A stretch of DNA of 60,771 bases, from assembly GCA_021781495.1 (NCBI GenBank), contig JAJXWS010000008.1:1-60771 (forward strand), given 5' to 3'. Below the pieces are notes generated by a model. The model was not told where the DNA came from and did not search any database. It worked only from the letters and a program-made list of their open reading frames with translations. Made by a program: the position numbers and the translations under genes. Source of the stretch: Acidobacteriota bacterium (GTDB lineage: Bacteria > Acidobacteriota > Terriglobia > Terriglobales > Acidobacteriaceae). This document shows, piece by piece, positions 27,519 to 35,575 of the stretch (position 1 is the first letter of the stretch; every line of letters starts with the position of its first letter).

Positions 27519-28752
27519 TAGATTGCGCTACTTGCAAATCCCGTCCAGAAATTTGTAGGTCCGTTATGGTCCGATAAGGGAAAGTGCCCTCGCTGGGCTG
27601 CGCTTTGCGCAGACGGTTGTCGTCGAGCACCATGGTCACAATGCGACTTTGGGCGTCGCGTTTGTTCTGGGTGATTGCCTGTGCGTATAGGTTCATCGTC
27701 ACCAGACTGTTTGCATGGCGCAGCAGTTCTTGCACCGTCTTGACATCCTCACCGTTGGCTTTGAGGAACGTCGCATAGGTGCGGCGGAAGGTATGCCAGC
27801 CGATTCCCTCGATTCCCATTTTCTTGGCTGCTGGCAGGATGTGCGCCCGGTAAAATGCGCCAGGCCAGTACGGCAATTTTCCGCTCGAATGCGGACTCGC
27901 AAAGACCCAATCCCCGGTTTGGGGATAGGGGCTTGCTAGCTGCCAGTTGTAGAGCGATTCCGCGAGCCGGGGATCGAGCGGCACGGGTTTGCGGCTGGCT
28001 TCAGTCTTGCACTCGCCAAGATGCTGCATGACGATGGAGCGGGTGACAGAGATTTGCAGCTTTTCAAAATCGATGTCACTCCACTTCAGGGCCAGCAGCT
28101 CTCCCACACGCAGGCCAGTGAGCACGTCGAGGAAAACGGCAGTCCGCGCCGGCTCACGTAACAAGTCGAGCAACGCTGCGGTTTCTTCGATGGTCAGGAC
28201 CAAAGGAATCCTGGCCCGTTTCGCACTCTGGCGCACGTGCGTGATGGGATTCTTGTCGTGCCATTCCCATCGGATCGCGTGATTGAAGACAGCGTGCATG
28301 ATGTTTCGCATTTTCGCTTTGCTGCCGTTCGACAGCTTGAGCGAACGCAACCACTCTTCAACAACGACTGCCCGAACATCCTTCACGCGGTATTCGCCCC
28401 AACGGGGCAAGATCCATTTGCGAAAGTAGCCTTCATACGTTCTGCAAGTCGCGTAGGTTTTGTTCGAGTCCTCGCCGAGTTCCTTTTGCCGGTAGTGATC
28501 GACGAGCATTTGGACACTGATCGGGGCCAGGCTCGCGCGCGGACTCTCAACGTTAATGTCAACCCGAAGCGCGACCACCGCTTTTTGTGCGGCGGTTTCG
28601 TTCGGATACTGTTCAAGGGTTCCCAGCACCAGGTTGCGTCGGCGACGTGTACCGTCTGGCTGGGCTTCGTACCATCGGTACTCCCACGCCTTCCGGCTTC
28701 CGGCGCGCTCCACAAGTCGGAGGCTGCCTTGCTGAAATCGTGAACGTCTCAT
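27496..28752 (-). CDS. int: Tyrosine recombinase (site-specific integrase)
   Basis: This 418-residue integrase has a SAM-like core-binding domain (residues ~75-175) and a catalytic domain with the full active site. The Arg is in VLTGLRVGELLAL, the beta-hairpin Lys in GECKTEASRKP, HTFRRTYAT gives His-x-x-Arg, LLRHANSLVTM gives the second His, and NLYAQ gives the nucleophile Tyr. The stop codon lies inside tRNA-Glu, so the last residues (GVPDGI) are read from the antisense strand of attL. Confidence 0.95.
   Translation of the reverse strand: MRRSRFQQGSLRLVERAGSRKAWEYRWYEAQPDGTRRRRNLVLGTLEQYPNETAAQKAVVALRVDINVESPRASLAPISVQMLVDHYRQKELGEDSNKTYATCRTYEGYFRKWILPRWGEYRVKDVRAVVVEEWLRSLKLSNGSKAKMRNIMHAVFNHAIRWEWHDKNPITHVRQSAKRARIPLVLTIEETAALLDLLREPARTAVFLDVLTGLRVGELLALKWSDIDFEKLQISVTRSIVMQHLGECKTEASRKPVPLDPRLAESLYNWQLASPYPQTGDWVFASPHSSGKLPYWPGAFYRAHILPAAKKMGIEGIGWHTFRRTYATFLKANGEDVKTVQELLRHANSLVTMNLYAQAITQNKRDAQSRIVTMVLDDNRLRKAQPSEGTFPYRTITDLQISGRDLQVAQSIGVPDGI
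27558..27577 (+). repeat. Left tandem GGTCCG repeats (candidate integrase arm sites)
   Basis: GGTCCGTTAT and GGTCCGATAA occur in tandem with a 10-base period, 40 bases inside attL and within the 3' end of the integrase gene. Nearly identical tandem repeats occur inside the right end at 41817-41837. Confidence 0.55.
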
Positions 28753-28802
28753 TTCCTCTCCAAGTCAAGGGTGGTGAGACGGCACGGATAGCTGCTTTCA
28801 GC

Positions 28803-29024
28803 CTACTGTGCCTGGTCGTCGTCGTCGAGTGTTTCGATCCTCGTGCCGGATCGATACAGGTCGGACGCCCGGAAGCGCCACAGCTTGCCTACCCTGACTC
28901 CGTGAACAATTCCATTTCGTGCGTAACGCTGAAGTGTTTTCGGGTGAACTTGAATGATTGCTGCTGCCCGATCACTGTCCAGTAGCGGTTCGAATGAAAT
29001 GGGAGAATGAGGGGAATCGAACAT
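28803..29024 (-). CDS. Excisionase-like helix-turn-helix protein
   Basis: This 73-residue protein begins MFDSPHSPISF. A winged HTH of MerR/excisionase type spans residues ~13-60 (LLDSDRAAAIIQVHPKTLQRYARNGIV followed by GKLWRFRASDLYR). It lies just upstream of the integrase gene on the same strand, the usual place for a recombination directionality factor. An AAGGAG site precedes the chosen ATG; an upstream in-frame start at 29063 is less likely. Confidence 0.75.
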   Translation of the reverse strand: MFDSPHSPISFEPLLDSDRAAAIIQVHPKTLQRYARNGIVHGVRVGKLWRFRASDLYRSGTRIETLDDDDQAQ

Positions 29025-29501
29025 GGTTCGCACACTCCTTAGCACCACAATGTGTGGGGTCAAGGAGCACTGTCAACCCACCGATTGGGTCGCAATTTCA
29101 TCCTCATGGATGTGGCGTACGAAGCAAAAGCGAACGGTTGGGCACAGTAAGTGCATGGAGGTGCACCATTGTCCTTCTTTGGCACTCATTGTCCTCGTGG
29201 ATTTTCGATCTCACAAAAACGAAATTAGTTTCGGACCTCTATTCCACTGGACAAATCCCACTGACATTCCCCGGATAGCAGCAGCGTAGCCGAGGCGCGG
29301 GCGGCGTCAAGGGCGGCTGCGCCGCCGCGAAGCGGTCAAGACCCTTGACACCGCCCTCTCCGCCTCGGCGAACAATCCTAATATCCGGGGAATGTCAGTA
29401 TTTCTCTCTGCGCAAAGCATTCCACACTTCAGCGGTGTGCAGGCTGATGCAGTGTCATGCAGACGGATAAAGGGATTCGTCACCCAGTTCGATCTGGAGA
29501 C
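29025..29501. other. Non-coding region of the element with a large palindrome
   Basis: No convincing gene is seen. The right half is a 140-base imperfect palindrome (annotated separately). A small CGAAA-TTAG-TTTCG inverted repeat lies near 29219-29232. Confidence 0.5.
29260..29399. repeat. 140-base interrupted palindrome (MITE-like or structural DNA)
   Basis: Perfect 18-base terminal inverted repeats ACTGACATTCCCCGGATA (29260-29277) and its complement (29382-29399) enclose further paired blocks: CCGAGGCG with CGCCTCGG, and GGCGGCGTCAAGGG with CCCTTGACACCGCC. The inner part is extremely GC-rich. No target-site duplication is obvious. A non-autonomous transposable element or an origin-like hairpin are both possible. 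Confidence 0.7.
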
Positions 29502-30269
29502 TCAGGAAACCGTGGAGCCTGCGCGCGAAGCAAGATATGAACGAAGAAGAGAAATACCGTTGTTTCCGATGTTGGCAATCAAACTCTTCTCGGGGCCATG
29601 TTCATTGGGAGCCGGCAAGAAGACGAGCATTCTCGACCTATTGCCGACGCGGCACTCAGCCAGTTTTTCAGGCAAGTGCCAAGTGATCAGTTGAGAACCG
29701 TATCGACGATCAATCGCACCTTTCGCGGGTTTACCGTAGACGATCAGAACGTGCGCGACCGAGATGGGAAGGACACTGTCCAGGAAGCGATCGCAGCAAA
29801 ACTCAAGTGCCTCTCGAACCCCTTCTTGATAGCGCGACTTGCAATGCACTACTTATGTAAGCACAAAGTCAATTCCCGGTTTGGGCTTGTCCAATATTTC
29901 GCTCGCCCGAGCGCGGGCCGCAGCCCAGTACCTCACCCACTGGGTTCGAGTGCCATCTCTTTTCAGCGCGCATAGGTTGCTGTCCACCCAACCGGAAGGA
30001 GAACTAAAGCGATTCTGAAAGAAGTCTGTGATTTGCTCGTCTGCCCAGGACGCGTTGGGATACATTTCCTCTTCGCTGATCGAGGGGTTCGAACTGAGAA
30101 ACAATATCGGCGCAGTGGTGATCTGTCCAGACCAGGGCTCAGGCGAATGGAATGTCGTGCCCGTCTGAGACAGAACAATCGTCTGGCAGGGACCGGGTTG
30201 CCCATTGCGAATGGAAGTCGCAACCGGACAGTTGTGGATTTCCTGCAAGAGCTGTTGGATGTCAGCCAT
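29502..30269 (-). pseudogene. Hypothetical gene interrupted by one in-frame TAA
   Basis: The frame starting at MADIQQLLQEI (30269) reads coherently to FVLT, hits TAA at 29853-29855, then continues in the same frame as VVHCKSRYQEGV to 29502. Reading through would give about 255 residues, with ILFLSSNPSIS, FVLT-x-VVHCKS and VLIVYGKPAKG blocks that recall uracil-DNA-glycosylase-like folds, although I do not recognise the family firmly. A single G-to-T change of a GAA codon would explain the stop. Sequencing error is possible. Confidence 0.65.
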
Positions 30270-30326
30270 GGGGATGTCCTCACATAATTCTACGAGGAGG
30301 CGAAGCGCCACTATTTGACGATCTGC

Positions 30327-33056
30327 TTACAAGCCGAGGCCCAAGTCATGACCGATGCTGATTTCGTGGCGAGGGACAGGTGGTTCGATTTGTTGGGCGG
30401 GAGCTTGCTGAGTCTTGTGCTCGGGCTGTTGTAGATGAGCCTGTTCCCGCGCCAACTCCATCGCCGACGGACGCGCGGAGGAAATACCCAGCGATTCGCA
30501 CAATTGTTCACGGTCGCTGGTGACGATTGCGATTTCACTGCGGCCACGGGAAGCGCCGACGTAGAACAATTCCTGCTTCATGGCGTCGGCTGACAGGATT
30601 ACCCCGTCAACCGTTTTCCCCTGGCTACGATGGGCGGTAATGGCGTAGCCGTGATCGAACTGGTGATAGTTCGCCGGCAGTGCGCGACCATCCTCAAGTT
30701 GAATGCGTCCCCTCTCGATGCCGCGTACCGTCACCAGCTCGCCATTCGTAGCGCGGAAACCGTCATCTCGGCGATTGGCCGTAAGCATGAGGCGGTCACC
30801 CGGAGCCACGTCGATGGATTGCCGCTCATGGACGGAAAAGGAGCGCGTCTGTGCTGGTGTAAAGCTCCTCTCTTCGCCGCGTACATTGCGAGCGATCACC
30901 GTGCCAGAGTCAACACGGCCCACCGTCAGCGCTTCATGTTTCTCCATACCCCTTGCTGCCCGATGCACTACCAGCACCTGCCCCTCATGGTAGTTCGCCA
31001 GATCACGTTTCTGCGCCTCCGTCCATTGCAATGGGACGTATCGATCCATCGTGACGCTTTGGCCGAGTTGACCGCGCTCAGAAAGGTCATTGCGAATCGC
31101 GCGAGTGACATGGCCAATCTCTTCATGCGTGGGTGCAACAACCAAGACGCGCCGTGACGGATCGACGGTCATCTCCCGGTAGAGACCAGCAACCGTACGG
31201 GCACGCTCGCCAAAGGGAACCTCGTGCACAGCGCCGAGCCGCTCCAGCTTTTCAAAGCCCTGTTCGGGAGCCTGGCGCAGGGTTTGAATTGCTTCTTTAT
31301 ACTGCGCGTGCGTCTGACGCTGTACGCCGGTCAGGGAAACGCTCTTCATTTGCGATTCGCGCTCCAGAATGCGCAGTGCGTCGGAGGCCTCGACACTCTG
31401 AATCTGGCGTGTGTCACCCGAAAACACGATGCGGGAGAGATGCTGATCCGCAAGTCGGAGTATGCCTTCCATCTGCCGCCCCGAGATCATGCCGGCTTCA
31501 TCGACGACGAGGACCCTACCTCGGAGCGCAGATTGCGCCGTCTCGTCTTGGAGAAGGCGTGAGACTGTCACGGCCTCCCGAAAGCCCACCTTTTGCAGCT
31601 CCTCCACCGCACCGCGCGTGGGCGCAATTGCTGTGACTTCGCGGCCAGACTCACGCAGGCCGCTATCAATTTCTTGCAACGTGGCCGTTTTGCCTGTCCC
31701 GGCAGCGCCGCGTAAGTTGATGGCAAAGTCGCGAGAATCGAGAACTTGCTGCACCGCGCGCCGTTGCTCATCACGCAGGCGTTCGGATGGATGAAACTCA
31801 TGTGTGCCGCCAAGCCGCGCGTATCGGTCGATGCCATGGTTCACCATGGCAACCATGCGCTGCTCACGATCCAGACTCTCGTGCGTTGCCAACCGATCCC
31901 CTGCATGAATAACGGTTCCCTGGGATTTTTCGATTTCCAATGCGCCGCGTAGCTCGGCCAGATTAACCTGGCCGCGGCCATGCCGCAGAGCTTCGGTCAG
32001 CAATTCGTGATCGTAGACGACGGAGCGCCTCTCGAAAAGATGGCTCTTTGCGTGTTGCAGCGAATCCACCGCCAGTGAGGGTTGATGCGGACCGCTGCGG
32101 CTTTGCTCCAAGGACGCACCCCGCAGGCGATCCAGGCCCAGGGATTCTTCCGGGGACAGGCGAGCCTGTTGCCGGTGGCGTACCTGTTCGGTAGCAATCT
32201 CTGTGAGCTTATCAGCGCGCGATTCGCGGACCAGGACAGCCACCTCGTTATCGGTTGGCTTCCGACCATGTTCATTCGTGAACTCGGTGATCGCGGCGTC
32301 ACGCTGTGCGCTTCGCTGACTATATCGTTCCAGCAGTTCGTCCGACACGCCGCGGATTTCAAAACCGAGATCCTTGCCGCGCGGATCGCGGCGCTGCTCG
32401 ATTTCATAGCCGAGCCCGCGCACCTCTTGCGCCAGGGCATTCCGATAGACCTCCGTGAGATATGCGCGGCGCTCGTACAGGCCAGACGCCTGCAATGCCT
32501 TCCACCGGCCCTCTCCCCCGTCGTAGGTGAGATTTGCGGCCACGGCATGTGTGTGAAGCTGCGGATCAAGTTCCCGGCTTGTGTCGTGCCGATACGTCGC
32601 GACAATCCAGTTTGCCGTTGTGCGATTCTCATTTGCACCGTTGAGGCGCACGCGAGAGCCAGCATAGTTTTCGGCCTCCGCCAGGGCTTCGCAGACGGCT
32701 TTGTCGTGAGCGGCGATTAAATGCCCGTCACCGCCGACCATTGCCTGAATCGAAACCGACTTGGGTGCCGAAAACGTCAGATCGTAGAGAGACCGCGCCT
32801 TGCTCTGTTCGCTACCATCCCCGTTTGTCCGGTCCGCGCTATGGCGTGGGCGCAGGAACTCGCCGGTTTCGGGATGCAGCCCCTCCCGTACCGCCTCAAA
32901 CTGTTCGGAGGTGACGCTGCCACGCAGCCCAAGCAGTTCTGCGCCCCGGCCCTGCCACTCGCCCTGTACGCGGCGGTGTTCATCGTAGTAGTCGCTGTGT
33001 TGCAGATGCCGCTGTGCATAGCCAGCGCCGCCGGTCATGGCTCGTATAGTCAGCAC
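30327..33056 (-). CDS. MobF-family relaxase with C-terminal helicase (TrwC/TraI-like)
   Basis: This 909-residue protein has an N-terminal relaxase domain with a catalytic Tyr pair (Y23-Y24 in SDYYDE) and the metal-binding His triad in ELDPQLHTHAVAANL (~residue 165). A superfamily 1 helicase follows: GAAGTGKTATL is Walker A, RVLVVDEAGM is Walker B, and GYAITAHRSQGKTVDGVIL and YVGASRGR are late motifs. It nicks and unwinds the element for transfer. GTG at 33056 gives the typical MobF start (MLTIRAMTGG); ATG at 33038 is the alternative. No coupling protein or T4SS gene is nearby. Confidence 0.92.
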   Translation of the reverse strand: MLTIRAMTGGAGYAQRHLQHSDYYDEHRRVQGEWQGRGAELLGLRGSVTSEQFEAVREGLHPETGEFLRPRHSADRTNGDGSEQSKARSLYDLTFSAPKSVSIQAMVGGDGHLIAAHDKAVCEALAEAENYAGSRVRLNGANENRTTANWIVATYRHDTSRELDPQLHTHAVAANLTYDGGEGRWKALQASGLYERRAYLTEVYRNALAQEVRGLGYEIEQRRDPRGKDLGFEIRGVSDELLERYSQRSAQRDAAITEFTNEHGRKPTDNEVAVLVRESRADKLTEIATEQVRHRQQARLSPEESLGLDRLRGASLEQSRSGPHQPSLAVDSLQHAKSHLFERRSVVYDHELLTEALRHGRGQVNLAELRGALEIEKSQGTVIHAGDRLATHESLDREQRMVAMVNHGIDRYARLGGTHEFHPSERLRDEQRRAVQQVLDSRDFAINLRGAAGTGKTATLQEIDSGLRESGREVTAIAPTRGAVEELQKVGFREAVTVSRLLQDETAQSALRGRVLVVDEAGMISGRQMEGILRLADQHLSRIVFSGDTRQIQSVEASDALRILERESQMKSVSLTGVQRQTHAQYKEAIQTLRQAPEQGFEKLERLGAVHEVPFGERARTVAGLYREMTVDPSRRVLVVAPTHEEIGHVTRAIRNDLSERGQLGQSVTMDRYVPLQWTEAQKRDLANYHEGQVLVVHRAARGMEKHEALTVGRVDSGTVIARNVRGEERSFTPAQTRSFSVHERQSIDVAPGDRLMLTANRRDDGFRATNGELVTVRGIERGRIQLEDGRALPANYHQFDHGYAITAHRSQGKTVDGVILSADAMKQELFYVGASRGRSEIAIVTSDREQLCESLGISSARPSAMELAREQAHLQQPEHKTQQAPAQQIEPPVPRHEISIGHDLGLGL

Positions 33057-33393
33057 AGCCCGACCGTAACGCTGTTCGAAATCCGAATGCAATATCTTGT
33101 GTCTGAGAAGCACCGTAAGCGACCGCCGCTCCCAGCGACCGGCCCGTATGCATCAATGCCAGCGCGGCCTAATCCCGCAAGCGTCGATTTTGCCCCATCG
33201 CGCGGCATCGCCGTCTCACTGCGCTCGTTCTGGAGGAAGACACCATCCCTAAGCCTCACGGCTTAGGGAAACAAACTGAGAGCCCCCGCGGCGAACACAG
33301 GCCGAACAATCTCGAATGCTGATCGATAATTGTCGGAGTACTATTTTCGATCTGCGTTCGATGTGCAATTTCTGTCCTACAATTTCCGTTCCC
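33057..33393. other. Intergenic region upstream of the relaxase (oriT candidate region)
   Basis: This 337-base gap has no supported gene. It carries the perfect hairpin at 33246-33269 and is the most likely place for the origin of transfer because it directly precedes the relaxase gene. Confidence 0.5.
33246..33269 (-). other. Perfect 10-bp hairpin, candidate oriT structure
   Basis: TCCCTAAGCC and GGCTTAGGGA form a perfect 10-bp stem with a 4-base loop, about 190 bases upstream of the relaxase start. On the minus strand it is followed by TGGTGTCTTCC. No T-run is present on either strand, so it is unlikely to be a terminator. MobF nic sites commonly lie next to such inverted repeats. Confidence 0.45.
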
Positions 33394-35547
33394 CTACTGC
33401 ACGGTCAATGTGATTTTTGCGGAATGCCTCAGACCGCCGCCGGAAGGCGACGTGGCACTCACCATCACGCTGTAGGTGCCGGGCGGCGTTCCTCCTGTTG
33501 GAAAGTTCGGTGCCATGGTGCCATTGCCGCAGGACGATATTCCGGCAGATATCAGAAGAACCAAGGCGAGTGCTCGTAGAGGTAGTAATTTGCTGTAAGG
33601 TGATCGTTTCAAAAAGCAAAACGGCACGCCAATCATCGCGGCGAACACGGGCAAAGGCAACTTCCCGTACGGACCGGACTGCCCAGATGAGGACGTAGAC
33701 GAAGTCGCATAGGATGGCGCAGTAGTGGTGATCGTGATCGTGTATTGAAAGTTCTCGAGCGGAAGCATCATTTGCGGGATCACGGCCGGCGGAACCGCAG
33801 GGTTGAACGTGCATGTAGCTCCGGTCGGGAGGCCGGTACAGGTCTCGCCCGTAATTTCGCCGTAAAACCCATATTGCGAGGAAATTGCAATATTGTCGGT
33901 TATGCTTCCACCCGCCTTAACAGCCAGAGAAGTGTTTTGTGCGGAGACCGTAAAATTAGGCGGGGTCGACCAACTGGGATTGGGGACTTGCACCAGAGAG
34001 GATAACGCCTCCGGGCCAACCAGCGCCGCAATTCCCTGTCTCCCGCTGCTATCAAAGTCTCCACTGGTCAAAGCGGTGGGAAACGGGTTCAGCAGCACAG
34101 AATAGTCGGTGGGCGTGAACGTCCCATCACCCTGGTTCAACAGTATTTGAACGAAATCCGCCGGCTGGGAAATCGACTGCTCCTCGGATAGAATGGCCAC
34201 ATCGGGCCTTCCGTCGCCATTGAAATCTGCGACTGTCATATAGAAGTTTCGAGTCGAATTGCCGTCTCCAAAGCCGCAGCAGTCCTTCACCGCTGTGAAG
34301 CTCCCGTCACCGTTTCCGAGCAGTACATTCATCGCATGTAGATCGCCCGCATACGCAGAACCGACGCCGGTGACCACAAGATCCAGTTTGCCATCGCCGT
34401 TGAAGTCTCCAGCAGCGATTCCTCCGTTGTAAAACATCTGAGTCGATATCGGATCAACTGCAGTGTTTCTGAACGTGCCGTCGCCGTTACCTAATAAAAT
34501 CCAAATAGAACCCGGCCCGCCATCGGCAATCGCGAGGTCCAGGGTGCCATCTCCATCAAAATCGCCGATCGCAATATTGGTGGGGGAGTCATACAACGAG
34601 GGCTTCGCAATTGGGCTGCCAGGAGCTTGTGTGAAAGTCCCATCCCCATTGCCGAGCAGAATCGTAACGGACCCATTCGGCGATCCGCTCTTCTTCACAT
34701 CGGAATTCAGGACTGCTAGATCCAGATTCCCATCGTGATTGAAATCTCCAACACCGAGGGCAATCGGAGCCGGCCCCACCGGGATTGGAGAGCCCGCTTG
34801 GGAAAAGGTTCCGTCGCCATTACCGAGCATGATCGTAACCGTGTTGTCATCCCAGTTCGTGACGGCTAAATCCTGCTTGCCATCACCATTAAAATCGCCT
34901 CGTTGCACTCCATAAAGCCCGACCTGATGTGGACCTTGTAATGGCGAACTGGTGAACGTACCGTCGCCGTTACCTACGACAAGGGATACGCCATAGCCAC
35001 TCGCATCGGTTCCGGCGCCACCCACGAACGCGAGATCCGGCTTTCCGTTACCGAGGAAGTCTCCCGCAACGACGGTCATGCCGACTCCTGCTGGCGCTCC
35101 CGGAGTTCCGACCCCGGCTGGATATCCCGGCGCCTCTTTGAAATACACCATGGATTCCGGAGCGGTGACCTGAAAAGAGACATCGTTCGAAACGACGTTG
35201 CTTCCGGGATTCGTTACCGTAATCGACGCCGTGGATGCGACTGCGATATCGGCCGCCGGAACTGCCGCAGTTAATTGAGATTGGGATATGAACGTTGTGG
35301 TAAGGGGCTGGCCGTTCCAGTTCACAGTTGCCCCGGAAACAAACATGCTGCCATTAACTGTTAGCGTGAATCCCGGGCCGCCAGGAACCGCGGCCCCCGG
35401 CACCAGCGGGTTATTGATAAATGGCACCGGATTTGCGGTCAGCGCTACAACCTGAAATGCACACAAGAATGAAAAGACAATTGCAATCCGTGTCACAGAT
35501 CCCCCAAAGCTGCGTATCGAGCGCTGCGATTGCTGGTGTGCGAACAT
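33394..35547 (-). CDS. Exported FG-GAP/VCBS repeat protein
   Basis: This ~717-residue protein begins MFAHQQSQRS with a signal-like segment (IVFSFLCAFQVVALTANP). An IPT/TIG-like Ig domain follows (GFTLTVNGSMFVSGATVNWNG). Six or more FG-GAP repeats with the LGNGDGTF and DFNGDGKLDL calcium-binding pattern span residues ~150-500, then Ig-like sequence and, unusually, hydrophobic segments near the C-terminus (LPLPVFAAMIGVPFCFL). Such proteins in Acidobacteria are probably surface adhesins or beta-propellers. GC is clearly lower than in the chromosomal flanks. The start is uncertain because no good ribosome binding site is seen. Confidence 0.78.
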   Translation of the reverse strand: MFAHQQSQRSIRSFGGSVTRIAIVFSFLCAFQVVALTANPVPFINNPLVPGAAVPGGPGFTLTVNGSMFVSGATVNWNGQPLTTTFISQSQLTAAVPAADIAVASTASITVTNPGSNVVSNDVSFQVTAPESMVYFKEAPGYPAGVGTPGAPAGVGMTVVAGDFLGNGKPDLAFVGGAGTDASGYGVSLVVGNGDGTFTSSPLQGPHQVGLYGVQRGDFNGDGKQDLAVTNWDDNTVTIMLGNGDGTFSQAGSPIPVGPAPIALGVGDFNHDGNLDLAVLNSDVKKSGSPNGSVTILLGNGDGTFTQAPGSPIAKPSLYDSPTNIAIGDFDGDGTLDLAIADGGPGSIWILLGNGDGTFRNTAVDPISTQMFYNGGIAAGDFNGDGKLDLVVTGVGSAYAGDLHAMNVLLGNGDGSFTAVKDCCGFGDGNSTRNFYMTVADFNGDGRPDVAILSEEQSISQPADFVQILLNQGDGTFTPTDYSVLLNPFPTALTSGDFDSSGRQGIAALVGPEALSSLVQVPNPSWSTPPNFTVSAQNTSLAVKAGGSITDNIAISSQYGFYGEITGETCTGLPTGATCTFNPAVPPAVIPQMMLPLENFQYTITITTTAPSYATSSTSSSGQSGPYGKLPLPVFAAMIGVPFCFLKRSPYSKLLPLRALALVLLISAGISSCGNGTMAPNFPTGGTPPGTYSVMVSATSPSGGGLRHSAKITLTVQ

Positions 35548-35575
35548 AACCGTCCACACACCAGCAACGCTGCTG

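Noticed and set aside
33246-33269. Hairpin as transcription terminator of the FG-GAP gene
   Set aside because: No T-run on either strand after the stem and it lies about 125 bases beyond the stop codon.
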